A stretch of DNA of 64,000 nt from Toxorhynchites rutilus septentrionalis (Eukaryota > Arthropoda > Insecta > Diptera > Culicidae). This document shows positions 23,121 through 33,830 of the stretch, in pieces (positions within the stretch are counted from its first letter, which is position 1; the number at the start of each line of letters is the position of its first letter). The stretch spans positions 39,075,378 to 39,139,377 of the forward strand of contig NC_073746.1 in NCBI RefSeq assembly GCF_029784135.1, read 5' to 3'. Position numbers and translations under genes: made by a program. The notes under the pieces are model-generated. The model worked only from the letters and a program-made list of their open reading frames with translations, searched no databases and was not told the origin of the DNA.

Positions 23121-26076
23121 TATCTCCACCTCATCGCTTACTCGCAGGACTGAGCGGCGCACTGATATTCCAATACAGGAAACCAATTCGCAACCTTACG
23201 ATCTTCTCGTCTACTATCAGAACGTGGATGGACTAAATACGTGTGCCAACGATTACATATTGGCAACATCGGATGGCGCGTATGACATTATTGCGTTCAC
23301 CGAAACCAAGCTGGATGATAGAACCCTCTCAACTCAGATTCTCGGCCAGCACTACGAAGTTTTTCGATGTGATCGTTCTCTGTACAACAGCCGTAAAGCA
23401 TCTGGGGGCGACGTTTTATTGGCAGTTCGAAAAGATCTGAAGGCGCGGATTATCGAGGATATCACTTGGCGCACTGTAGAACAAGTCTGGGTGGAAATTG
23501 AACTCGTTGGTCAAAACCTCTTCTTCTGTGTGGTGTACTTTCCTCCTGATCGTATCAATGACTCTTCTTTGATTGGAGATCACATCAAATCCGTCGAAAC
23601 TATATGTGGTTTTGCTGCTGCAGTCGATGAAATAATAATTATTGGCGACTTCAATCTCCCAGGTCTCAGATGGCGTTCTTCAACACACGGTTTTCTATTT
23701 GCTGATCCAGCGCACTCACAGATTACCCGAATCACCTCGGATCTTCTGGACAGCTACAGTACTGCCACTCTTCGATAGATAAATAGTGTACCAAATGAAT
23801 ACATTCGCATTCTGGACTTGTGCTTTGTCAGTTCTACAAACCAAGCTCCTAGTTTGGTACTAGCTCCGACCCCTTTAGTCAAGGTTGTACGGCATCATCC
23901 TCCACTGCTGATATCGTACGAAAGGAGTAAAATATCTTTAAGAGACGACCCTGTATCTGTGAGCTACAATTTTTACAAAGCCGACTTTTCTAGCATCTCT
24001 GATGTCTTGAATGAAATCAACTGGGACGAAATTTTAGATAATGACGACGCTAACAGTGCAGTGCAGACGTTTTCTAATCTTTTGGCCTATGTCATTGATC
24101 GACACGTTCCCAAAAAGGTTCATACCATTGCTAAAGGACAACCCTGGCAAACATTGGAGCTTCGCAACCTTAAATCGCGAAAAAGAGCTGCCCTGAGGAG
24201 ATTTTCAATACAACGAACTTCAATGTCAAAGATCTTTTATCGGCGTATAAACAGCGTTTACCACAAGCTCAGTCAAAGTTGTTTTAGACGATATCAACGT
24301 AATCTACAAAATAATTTTAGAAGAAATCCTAAATCGTTCTGGAAATTCGTCAACAAACAACGCAAGGAAGATGGATTGCCTTCTACAATGTCATACGAGG
24401 GTACGGCAAGTTCAGATACAGAAGAGATATGTCGTTTATTCTCGAAAAAGTTCTCCACTGTGTTCTCTGATCGCTCACTATCTACAACGGAAGTTGCTTC
24501 CGCTGTCAGGAATGTTCCGTCAATGAGCTACTCTTTCAGCAGCTTCGATGTTGCGGAATCCCAGATTCTCACCGCCGCCGCTAAACTAAAATCTTCTGTT
24601 AGTCCAGGCCCAGATGGTATTCCATCCATGCTATTGAAAAGATGCATAAATAGTTTAGCGACGCCATTGTTGTATTTCTTCCGGCTTTCCTTGAGTTCGG
24701 GAACTTTTCCTGAGCTTTGGAATACAATCGAAATGTTTCCGGTACACAAGAAAGGTGATAAGCGAAACGTCGATAACTATCGCGGTATTTCATCGCTTTG
24801 TGCTGCTTCTAAACTCTTTGAATTAGTAGTGATGGAACCCGTCTTCTCGTTTTGCAAACAGTACATAACTGATGACCAGCATGGATTCATGCCGAAACGC
24901 TCAACATCGACGAACCTGTTAGTATTTTCAAATTATATAGTGGATAGTTTGTCACGGAATAGCCAAACTGATGCCATCTATACGGACTTGACTGCTGCAT
25001 TCGACAAGATTCATCACGACATCGCAATCGCAAAACTGGAAAAGCTCGGATTCACAGGAAGGATGTTAGATTGGTTCAAATCCTATCTCAAAGAACGAAA
25101 ACTTCGCGTTACCATCGGTGATAGCAGCTCCAACATTTTTTCTGCAGCTTCCGGTATTCCTCAAGGAAGCCACCTCGGACCTCTGATCTTTCTAATCTAC
25201 TTCAACGACATTTGCTTGGTATTAGAAGGACCTCGCGTTTCGTTTGCGGATGATTTAAAAATCTATTGCCGTATTAGTTCTGTAGCCGACTGCTGGTTTC
25301 TTCAACGACAACTGGATATTGTAGCCGAATGGTGCGCCACGAACTGTATGGTTATAAATCCATTAAAATGTTCCACGATATCCTTCTCTAGGAAAAAAGA
25401 ACCGATCACGTTCGAATACGTTCTCTCTGATGTTCCCATTCCACGAGTTATGAAGATCAAAGATCTTGGAGCGATACTGGATTCGAGACTGTCGTACAAA
25501 GAACATGTATCGTATGTTGTAGATAAAGCATCTAGAAACTTGGGATTCATTATGCGGGTTTCAAAAACTTTCACGGACGTACATTGTCTCAAATCCCTGT
25601 ATTGCGCTCTAGTTCGGCCTGTTTTGGAATACTGCAGTATCACTTGGAATCCGCACTATCAAACTGGCATCACGAGAATCGAGTCCGTTCAGAGAAGATT
25701 CATTCGGTACGCACTTCGCCTGCTTCCGTGGCGCAATCCTCATCGGCTTCCTAGTTACGAAACCCGATGCTTGTTGATCCATCTGGATTCACTGCACTGC
25801 AGAAGAAAGCTAGCTAAGTCTTTGTTTGTAGCGGATACACTCACTGGTCGCGTCGATTCTCCAGAAATTTTAAGCCACCTAAATCTCAACGTACCACCTC
25901 GACGGTTGCGGAGAGTTCCTTTTCTGCGGACCATACTTCGGCGAACGAATTATGGCATGTACACAGCAATAGCAAGCCTTCAGCGTGCATTCAACACAGT
26001 TTCTTCTGCGTTTGATTTTAACATTTCGCGTGTTACATTGAAACAACGGTTTTTAGAATTAATTAGAGTTAGATAA
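23101..26076 (+). pseudogene. LINE ORF2: endonuclease and reverse transcriptase, one in-frame stop
   Basis: ORF2 performs target-primed reverse transcription. The frame is open after the TGA at 23098-23100. The endonuclease has YYQNVDGL, FTETKLD, VVYFPPDR and IIIGDFNLPGLRW, then HHPPL. Reverse transcriptase motifs are SPGPDGIPSMLLK, DNYRGISSL, HGFMPKRSTSTNL, YTDLTAAFDKIHHD (motif A), ASGIPQGSHLGPL, VSFADDLKIY (catalytic Asp pair) and LGAILDSRLSYKEHV. A basic C-terminal region ends in RFLELIRVR. Only one interruption is seen, a TAG at 23776-23778 between the GDFN and HHPPL motifs, with the same frame continuing. The length, about 990 codons, is normal for the clade. The copy is probably young. 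Confidence 0.85.
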
Positions 26077-26334
26077 TTGTATCATTTGGACCACTGTAGT
26101 CTGTTGATGCCTGAACAAATAAACAAATAAAGCGCTAGTCGATTTTTGGCTACGACACTGCAATATACAAATAAAACAGTGCAAATCATGGTTATTTTAC
26201 ATTTATCGAGATTTTCTTTTAAATTTTTTTATGATTCGATTATCCGAAGAAATCGATTATCCGGAGTGAAATAAAAAACAACATTCCGGATTATCGAGTC
26301 CGATCTGAACTGCACTAAAAAATCACATGAGATT

Positions 26335-26384
26335 TTTTATGCATTTTTCTTTGTGCGATCGCACAAAAACAGGTTGTACTGTAT
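26335..26384. repeat. Fragment of a CAGG-ended MITE
   Basis: The phrase TTTGTGCGATCGCACAAAAA followed by CAGGTTGTACTGTA resembles the right terminus of the complete MITE at 43.70-43.89 kb (GTACAAAAACAGGTTTTCCT). It lies directly beside the right end of the pogo-like element. Confidence 0.4.
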
Positions 26385-26564
26385 TATGTATAAATTACTG
26401 AACCGATCGGCGTGAAAGTTTGTATGTTAGGGTTTTTGGGGCCGGGGAAGACCACCTCTCTCCTATCTAAGGTGGCTTTCCATACAAATGAAATCGATCA
26501 AATCACTTACACCCCTCTCATTCTAAGCCCCTCATAAATTCAAAACTATTGCCTGATTGACATT

Positions 26565-27591
26565 TCAATAATAGACAACCTTGCCATTTTGGGCTAATAA
26601 CCTGCAAAATTCGTGTTGGCATACTATTAATTTTTCTGAACGGATTTCTCGATATTTTTCCATTTGTCCAAAATTGAGCTCTTCAATCGTGGTGTACCAC
26701 TTTCCTTTAGTGTAGATTCTGCGCACAAGGATCCCCTTGAGATTTTCAACAGGATTCAAGTCTAGAGAACGAACCATTCAGTCCAAAAAATTGCTGGTTT
26801 GAATACTAGTATATTCAATATTGATATTGATTTTTTTGTGACGATATCCACGCAAAAATGGTAGGAGAGAGAATTTCATAACATGTATGTAATCCTTGAA
26901 TGATGTGAAAGCTATCTTGAGCTTTGCGGTCGCACAGAATTCCACCCAAACCATGCACGAGGCTCCACCAAAATTCCTGGTTGAAAAATACTGTTCCTTA
27001 TTCCGTAAATCACGCCAGTACCCGTTGAAACCATCAGAACCTTCCAAATTGAACTTTTTTTTCGTCACTGTAGATAACCTAGCAAAGTAAAAAGTAAAAA
27101 TATAATTGAAGAACTTTTCGTTATGGTATATAGCAAAATGTTTTCTTTTGAAAACGTTCTTTGTCGTGACATACCACGGCCCACTGTTGATTCATGTGAG
27201 CTTTGGCAAAACTCATACGTCTTTCGATGTAAGATGGTGTAAGATTGGGATCTTTAATCTTTTTAGCCCTCTTTATGTAAGTAGTTTTTACCAGAATTTG
27301 ATGAATTGTCTCCCGTGAAACATTTGGATTCAAAAATTGCTTTATTTGCATAAGCGATTTTGAAGTATTCGAAACTGTTCTAACTATTTCCCGATTATCC
27401 CGGTCAGGGAGCTTCGGTTTATGTGGAGCTCTCTTCTTTTTACCGTATCCTAGAGAATTCGTCAAATAATTGAAAACTACTTGATGGGGTCGTCCAATCT
27501 GACGAGCAATTTCTCTAATTCCAACATTTTCCTTGCAAAATGCATCGATTTGTTCTTTTTCTATATCCGTGGGCACTTTTCCTTTCGGCAT
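26565..27591 (-). pseudogene. Tc1/Tc3-like transposase relic
   Basis: The N-terminal 156 codons (27121-27591) begin MPKGKVPTDIEKEQIDAFCK, with the bipartite helix-turn-helix IREIARQIGRPHQVVFNYL and the second domain NPNVSRETIHQILVKTTYIK. A one-base insertion follows YSDEKK at about 27055. The frame resumes as FNLEGSDGFNGYWRD, so the first catalytic Asp is present. CMVWVEFCATAKLKIAFTS leads to a degenerate second-Asp region (IEYTSIQTSN, where an Asp-Asn pair is expected). After further decay comes SLDLNPVENLKGILVRRIY (26565-26777) with the third acidic residue. It is inactive. No TIRs were identified. Confidence 0.8.
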
Positions 27592-27869
27592 TTTCCGGAT
27601 TTATTAATCAAACTAATTGAAAACAACGCTAAACGTAACTGGTCTTATAGAAACTTGACACTTGAAACAACACAAACATTTGTTTACGCTCAACGCTTAC
27701 ACACACATATGAAAATCATGCAGTGTATCATAGTTACCAATACAAATACACTAGAATATAAATTGAAGCGTTGTTTGTTTACAATTACACAAAGTGGCAA
27801 GATCATCACCTGGTCTTATAAAAGTTGGATAGAGTGTAGAAGGAAATTATAAAGGGTCAATCAAAAGAT

Positions 27870-27991
27870 TATTAAATGAACAGTTCTGCGATTGGACCCA
27901 TGAACGTTCGCTTTGTAAGGAAACGTGAATGTTTGAAGGTATTGATAACAAAAATCCATTTTGGGCGGAACGAAGTTTGCCGGGTCCACTA
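27870..27991 (+). repeat. Helitron-type 3' end fragment
   Basis: The phrases ACCCATGAACGTTCGCTTTG, AAGGAAACGTGAATGTTTG and GGGCGGAACGAAGTTTGCCG, then GGTCC, match a second copy at 50.61-50.72 kb. The GGAACGAAGTTTGCCGGGTC ending resembles the 3' terminal hairpin region of insect non-autonomous Helitrons. The next element begins immediately with TCTATATGAATAAAAATG. Confidence 0.5.
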
Positions 27992-28500
27992 TCTATATGA
28001 ATAAAAATGTAAGGCCAAATGTGTTGCTAAGCGCGAAACCCTTCGAAGGAATCGTCCGATTTGAGACATCTTCATTTTGATGTATGCCCGTAAATCAATG
28101 TTATGGAAGGAAAAATCGGAAAATTTTCGGAAAACTCTGAAGGAAGGTTGGAAAATTCGGAAAATTGATTTCCCATATGCTTTAAAATTACATCATGATA
28201 AGCATTGTCGGTCCATTTGCAGTATTGAAATTGTTCTTTGTTTAAAATAATGGATTTTCAAGTGAAATAACGCACTCCTATATCTCATATCTTCTATATT
28301 TTTATAAATAAAAATGGAAGGCCAAATGTGTTGCTAATCGCAAAATCCGAAGAAGGAAAGGTCCTTTTTAAGCCGTTTTCATTTAGTTGTATTTGTTGTA
28401 TTTTGCCCATAGAACGATGTTATGATGAGAAAAATTTGTTCTAAACAATTCATATCAAAACAATAATTTTGGGCGTGATGAAGGTCGCCGGATCAGCTAG
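27992..28500 (+). mobile_element. Tandem non-autonomous Helitron-like elements
   Basis: A 5'-type start, TCTATATGAATAAAAATGTA, is at 27992, and a related start, TAAATAAAAATGGAAGGCC, is at about 28302. Both continue with AAGGCCAAATGTGTTGCTAA or a close variant. The second ends ATGAAGGTCGCCGGATCAGC then TAG at 28500, followed by T. A 5' TC and a 3' CTAG next to T is the Helitron insertion signature. No Rep/helicase is present. The first unit lacks its 3' end. Confidence 0.5.
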
Positions 28501-28554
28501 TATATTATACAAATGCTGTAGCGGTATAGGAGTGTATCACATTTTCTGTTATTT

Positions 28555-28612
28555 TTAACAGAAAGTGAAGTAACGAACCAGCCAAAAGTGTTAAAAGTCA
28601 CTATAACACAAA
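28555..28612 (+). mobile_element. 3' half of a tRNA-derived SINE
   Basis: AGTAACGAACCAGCCAAAAG and AAAGTCACTATAACACAAAA match the 3' half of the complete SINE at 56.80-56.95 kb. The tRNA-like head is missing. Confidence 0.6.
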
Positions 28613-28619
28613 AAAATCC

Positions 28620-31600
28620 TCAAGAGTGCCGTCATCATGACAGCTGACAATCATTATTGAAATTCTGTCAGTTTCTCAATGAATATAAAAAGTTTATTAT
28701 AATAAATAATAGGCATAGTTAATAATAATTACTTGAATGAAGTAGACAAAGGATGATATTAAGGAGCAAGAAATGAATTCTATAAACAAGAAAAGAAAAA
28801 AAAGACAAACCAGGTGGTTGTACTTTCTGTGCAATACCACATTACACTAGCGGATCGCGTTTGAAGTCGACACGATTCCGGCGGCATGGTGGAAGCGGAT
28901 CGAAGGAGTGCGTGGGATTGATTGCCTCCAGCAAGTGAGTTTTTATGCGTCTATTGCCGATTCTGACTTAATCGTTGACAGCTTACTTAAGCAAACAACG
29001 CGCGTCCGCTTTCAGGAATAATAATTTTTAATGGTAGGATTTTTATTGGATTGTACAGCTATGAAACCCAGCCGTTACCCCAAACCGGATAGAACAGATG
29101 TTGGAACGCTTGGTTTGGGCATAAATACGTGTTAGACACTAATCAATTTCGTCACATAAAGAGAATAAATTGTCAATCGAGACGTGATAATTTGTTTTCG
29201 AAACAAAGCAGTGTCGGTGCACCTTTGATATGATTTTCAGGTAATTAATCCGGTTCCACAGTTAGGCTTCCAATAAGTAATGGCGAGAGGAAGCATCTCA
29301 GTTGACCTTTTTTCCAAGAACCGATTTAGCCCACTGCCACCGGGCTTATCCCAAAGCTCCTACCACTTCCCCACTTGAAAATTTTCATAACGAGAAGTAT
29401 CTTGTCATTGTTTTCAAAACATACCTCCGAGGTCCGTCATAAGACTATCACTTCAGAACCCCGACCCGTGGCTATCTCCAAGCGTGCGGTTTCCGAGGGT
29501 CCAACGACCTTCTTCCCTGAAAAAGTATCGAATTTAACGAAAACACAGCGGCACAAGAATATACATAATAAGTCAATAAAAACAAGCCAACCATTTCTTC
29601 TTTCGAGGCGATCAACGTTTACCGATACTTGACGACCGGTGGGAAAGGATTGGGAATAGACTGCCAGCCGGTGGCGCACAGTTTTGACAAGAATTATTAA
29701 TCACTTAGAATGGAGACAGAGAGATGACAACGGTGACTGACTACACACACGTTCCTCGGGCTCCGTGATCCCACCGAAGCCGGGAAGCCGTGGAAGCAAG
29801 CGCGTTACCCACGAAGTGGCGACAAACTCGTTGCTGGTCAACGTGTTTTTCAAATGCTAGCAGGAGCGAGAAGGGGGATGCAATTCTCATGAAATAAAAT
29901 GCTATTAATATTCTACCGGAGAAAAGCAAGGTTTGCTTTCTCCAGTGTTTACGCTGGGCGGTAGCGTTAAACTTGCGGCGTGGAAAAATAAGGTCGAAAT
30001 ACGAAAGGTCATAGTAATTCCTTTTGAAGAAAAAACATTCTACATCTAATTTTATTTAGATCACTGATTTTTTGTGCCTGCTAAAAAAAATACATATGAA
30101 CGTAACAATATTTTAACGAATACTCCGAAAGCACGACACCGTTTCTGAAATTTCCTTCTACAATTTTGCAGGGAACCATATTTACATATGTGTATGAAGC
30201 GACCAGCCAAGGTTATCATTATAATGCATGACTGTTCTAATGTGATTCAATTGAATCCCGCATATGACAATCGTAGAAACGGTGATTGAATAATTAAAAT
30301 CCAGCTTCGTTCCCGGTTCCTACTTCGATTTCTAATTTTCCCTAAGCCCGGGACGCCAACAGGTACCACAACAGGCGTTGAACAGCAAATCCTGAGAACT
30401 CAATTATCAGCAGCAAGTCTGTTTTCCAGCAAACGGCCAGCCGTTTAAGTACAATTAACGAGTCCGTTAGATTCGGACCAAAAGAGAAAAGTGGATAATT
30501 CCCCGGGAACGGCTTAGCCAAATTTTGCTCCCTCAAATGATTTCGATTTGTGTTTGTTGGTGGTGGCGACGGCGACGATAGAATGCCACACACAGTGCTG
30601 GCCACCGCCACCGCCGACCATCGTCAGTTTTTGTTTCCAATCAAGCGTAAATAAGCTTTAATTTCCAAATAATCACTTATGCTCTTTCCTTTTTTCCCTC
30701 CTCAGTTAGGATCGAGTTTTCTAAAATTTTTATGAATGCAAGAAGAAAGGAACCACACTTTAGCATTGGGATCGGTAATTCATTATTACCTACTTTGCGG
30801 GCCCGGGTAGGCCCTTTCTTTCCGCATTGAGATGACGACGACGAGATCTCCACTAGAAGATAAAGAGCACAGGAACAGCACGAGAAGCTACAATGAGCGA
30901 AGGTGAGAGAGATCCTGCTTGCGTTGTTTTCACTTCTTTCACTGCCCGGAGGAGACCCTTTTGTTTACTGCTTTACATTTCGAGAACGTAGAAAAATGTT
31001 TAATTTCCTGTCCATAATAAATGTAACCGCTTAATGGACCACCTTGAAGCGAGGGTGAAGAGGATTACGCTTGAACTGTGTAAAGCACCACACGCTCGAG
31101 ACGGGATTATGTATGACCGTTAAATTGCCTAAATTTTAGAATGATTAGTTAAATGGTTTATTGCGCTATTACAACATTTCTATTACTACTACTACGGCTA
31201 CTAATTAAACGGAATTCCGCCAACATTCCTTATCAACCATCAAGTAATTGCAAAGAGATTCAATTCCCTTTCGAATGGAGGATTTGCTTGTCGAAGAAAG
31301 TTCTTTCAACATTCGTTGGTTCACCATATTTTTGAAATTAGTTAGTAGTTAGTCTTTCAGAAGATCGTCAGTTCTGTTAGTCGTTTATAACTCGAGAAGA
31401 AAATGAGATAAAAGGCTAAATATTTAAAATTAATATTTTGGCAACATTAATCGTAGTGGTCCCCCCTCTTTTCCACGCAGAATCGTTAACGCGTGGGCTT
31501 CGTTCTCAATAGAATTCTTCAACGATTACAGATTTTGATGAAAATCTTCACATGCACACTACTTTAACTTGGTCCTAAGTGATTGTGGATTATGGTCTGA

Positions 31601-31640
31601 GTTACCGAATGGTCAATCATTTGCGTAGGTGAAGTGGCTG
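28620..31640. other. Unique DNA without a supported gene
   Basis: This 3-kb stretch has few transposon traces and a GC content above much of the window (for example 29.4-29.9 and 30.3-30.9 kb). No domain or splice-consistent exon series could be recognised. It may be an intron or a regulatory region. The T-rich words and ATTA clusters near 31.15-31.40 kb are not diagnostic. Confidence 0.35.
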
Positions 31641-31680
31641 CTAGCTACGTTTTTGAGCCGTTTTAGGTTTTTTTTCACAG

Positions 31681-32090
31681 TTACAATCCTATTTGTTTCA
31701 ACCTAGGCGTCAATAAATGGCTCACATATCGCCTGCATGCACCAAGCTGTAAACCTTCTCTCGAAATACGGCTTATGTTGCACTCAGAAACGTTTATTTC
31801 GACTACTAGACGCCTTTGCTGACGGAAACGATTATGCCGAACGCATTCCCGAACGGCATGGATGGCTGTAGACGTACCATACTCTAACTCCCCTATCTGG
31901 GTCCACCAATTGTTTTTCTGTAAACTTGTATACACAGAACACGAATTGTTCATTGAAAGTAATCGGTTTGAGCAACAGTCACAACAGTCGTCACACGTCT
32001 CTTGTACAGATCGAACTTCATCGGTGCTATCCGTCACACCACACAACTGCAGTGTTACAACTTTTGACGTAGGATTACGTCTTTCGGGAA
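31681..32090 (-). pseudogene. ITm transposase helix-turn-helix fragment
   Basis: The minus-strand frame includes AVRECVRHNRFRQQRRLVVE, INVSECNISRISREGLQLGA and YVSHLLTPRLKQIGL. This pattern (a basic stretch, an N-V-S-x-x-x-I-S-R-I helix, then a linker ending in HLLTPRLKQ) is the second DNA-binding helix-turn-helix of several IS630-Tc1-mariner transposases. No catalytic motif could be read further downstream (below 31681), so it is a remnant. The upstream portion of the frame is not informative. Confidence 0.5.
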
Positions 32091-32150
32091 CATATTGGGG
32101 TACAAATTGAAAAACGAAAATCGAGCACATTGTGAAAATTGTCCAATTTC
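32050..32150. repeat. Dispersed repeat fragment with the GACGTAGGATTACGTC motif
   Basis: GACGTAGGATTACGTCTTTC is followed by GGGAACATATTGGGGTAC. The core is shared, in either orientation, with about 6246, 8110, 9766 and several weaker sites in the window. It directly precedes a minisatellite. Confidence 0.5.
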
Positions 32151-32292
32151 AAACGCTTATTGCTCAGTTATTCCATGATGGATTGATGAAATTTTTGCGT
32201 CAATCGATTTCGGCACTCCGTATCTCAACCCCTATTCTAAAGGAAATATCCACTTCCAATTGGTCTAAATGGACGATACATGCGACGGTTCT

Positions 32293-32640
32293 CTAACAGA
32301 GACATCAAAACCAAGCTGCCTGAGGGCAAACGTCATTTCAAATACATGAAAGTAGGGGGAACTTTTGTTCCTACCGAAATGTGTTCACTAACAGAGACAT
32401 TAAAACCAAGCTGCCTGGGGAAATCGACATTGCAGACACATGAAAGTAGGGAGAACTTTTGTTCCTACCGAAATGTGTTCCCTAACAGAGACATCAAAAC
32501 CAAGCTGCCTGGGGGAAATCGACATTGCAAATACAAGCCTTTGTTACCACTGAAATGTGTTCCTTAACAGAGACATCAAAACCAGGATGTCCGAAGGAAA
32601 TCGGCATTGTAAATATATACAAGTCGGGGGCATTTTTATA
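32293..32640. repeat. 94-bp minisatellite, about four units
   Basis: AACAGAGACAT begins units at about 32295, 32390, 32484 and 32566 (spacings 95, 94 and 82). Each unit carries AAAACCAAGCTGCCTG or a variant, AAATCGACATTGCA, AGTAGGGAGAACTTTTGTTC and CCGAAATGTGTTCCC. The last unit is more diverged. Open frames across it are incidental. A diverged relative is at 20.1-20.2 kb. Confidence 0.85.
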
Positions 32641-33419
32641 TCGCAAGTAGACCACCAAATCCCAAACCATTATCAAAGAGTTTAACGATGTAATTCTTCA
32701 AACATATCTCCTGTGACTTTTTTCGTTTCATATTTCTCTGTTTTCAGTAGTCACGATTTCATTGACAGAACTCATGACCATAGGGGTAATAAGGATAAAA
32801 CCCCTAAGCTGCTGATCCACGTATTTCCAATACCTCCCATGTTTGATGCCTACATGACTATTGATGGACCATTCTACAATATCTGTTGATAATTTTTAGA
32901 ATTCTAATTTGGATAGAATACAAAAATTTATGTTTCTAGATAAAATAAATGGGGGGTTTAGAATGCAAGGGGAGTAAGTGACTTGATCGATTTCTCTTCA
33001 GTTAATTACTCAACTGCAAAAACGTTCCAATTTGAGTTTGCTATAGTATCCGATGGATGAGGCTCTGACCTGTCTTCCGCATTGTCAAATACAGCTGGGA
33101 ATGTATTTGCAGCTAAGTTATGACCAAACGAGAGAGTCGATGCAGAGAAATCGACGAAATCACTTACACCCCTTTCATTATAAATCCCTCAAATGTGAGT
33201 GCAAAAAAAGCTCTCGCTGCTGATGCAGTCTTCGGTTTGCGGAACGAATGGTTCGGATTCCGATCTAGGAATCCCAGTCAGCACTTATGTTTTTCGTATT
33301 GAGAGGGTGTTCCACGTTTTTTGCCAATTCAAAAGTCAGCCGGTATCCAAGATCAAGGTGATGGACACATTTCTGCTCCTGATCCGGAGAAAACACGAGA
33401 GTTTTGATCCCATGCTTGG
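32641..33419. other. No supported gene; short shared repeat words
   Basis: TTTAGAATGCAAGGGGAGTA then AGTGACTTGATCGATTTC (about 32957) and AAATCACTTACACCCCTTTC (about 33158) are inverted relatives of each other and of a block at 26.48-26.53 kb. This suggests remnants of one dispersed repeat. Otherwise featureless. Confidence 0.4.
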
Positions 33420-33830
33420 GCGAGCACTAGGGTGGCAGCGGAAATGGTCATGTCAAATTCAAAAACCGACCATGTACATTTTGTTTATTGGCCCAAAAAA
33501 TGACCTGTGCAAAGTTTCAGTTTAATCGGACATGATTTAGGGGTGCCTCAAAGCACTCAAGTTTTTGTTTTTTGGTCATTCAGGCTAAGTCCCAAACGGT
33601 CGATGCTTTTTTAGTCATTTGGCATCGAAAACATTTTTTCGATTCTCCAAATTTCTTGGAAGTTTTTCAAAACTTTGGCCGCTTTGAGGCACCACAAAAT
33701 CCCGTCCGATTGAGCTGAAACTTTGCACAGATCATTTTTTTTGGCTAATAGAAAAAACATAAACATGATCGATTTTTGAAATTTCATGATGAAATTTTCC
33801 CCATACATCCATTACCACCTTAGTGAGCAC
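33420..33830. mobile_element. hAT-type foldback MITE
   Basis: The element (33428-33822, 395 bp) starts TAGGGTGGCAGCGG and ends in the inverse, CCATTACCACCTTA. It is flanked by GCGAGCAC and GTGAGCAC, an 8-bp duplication with one mismatch. Long inner arms pair: TTTAATCGGACATGATTTAG then GGGTGCCTC, against GAGGCACC then CCGTCCGATTGAGCTGAAAC. No coding capacity. It gives the intact structure for the broken copies near 19 kb. Confidence 0.7.

Larger units (their letters stand above)
21590..26131 (+). mobile_element. CR1-clade LINE (T1/Q-like), nearly complete
   Basis: This is a non-LTR retrotransposon with a PHD-finger ORF1 (21604-22390), a linker made of 255-bp tandem repeats, and an ORF2 with endonuclease and reverse transcriptase (23101-26076). 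The short 3' region ends in AACAAATAAACAAATAAA near 26131. The protein architecture and motifs match the CR1 clade of mosquitoes. The exact 5' boundary is uncertain (between 21.25 and 21.60 kb). It lies inside a pogo-like element, so it inserted after that element. Two lesions visible in the ORFs are given in the ORF entries. Confidence 0.8.
19879..26312 (-). mobile_element. Pogo/Tigger-like DNA transposon hosting a LINE
   Basis: The left terminus is CAGTTCGGACTCGATTATCC, followed by two more CGATTATC(C/T)GGA units. The right terminus (reverse complement) is CAGTTCAGATCGGACTCGAT, again with repeated CGATTATCC words from 26228. TA flanks the left end at 19877-19878; the right flank is CA. The minus strand at 20.73-21.17 kb carries a pogo/jerky-type transposase C-terminus. 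A CR1-clade LINE of about 4.5 kb occupies most of the rest. Little room remains for the N-terminal half, so the host was probably internally deleted. Confidence 0.6.

Noticed and set aside
31862..32110. Plus-strand open frame of 82 codons
   Set aside because: It is the complement of a minus-strand transposase helix-turn-helix fragment that has recognisable motifs.
32280..32567. 95-codon repetitive open frame
   Set aside because: It translates the 94-bp minisatellite, whose period is not a multiple of three, so the frame is incidental.
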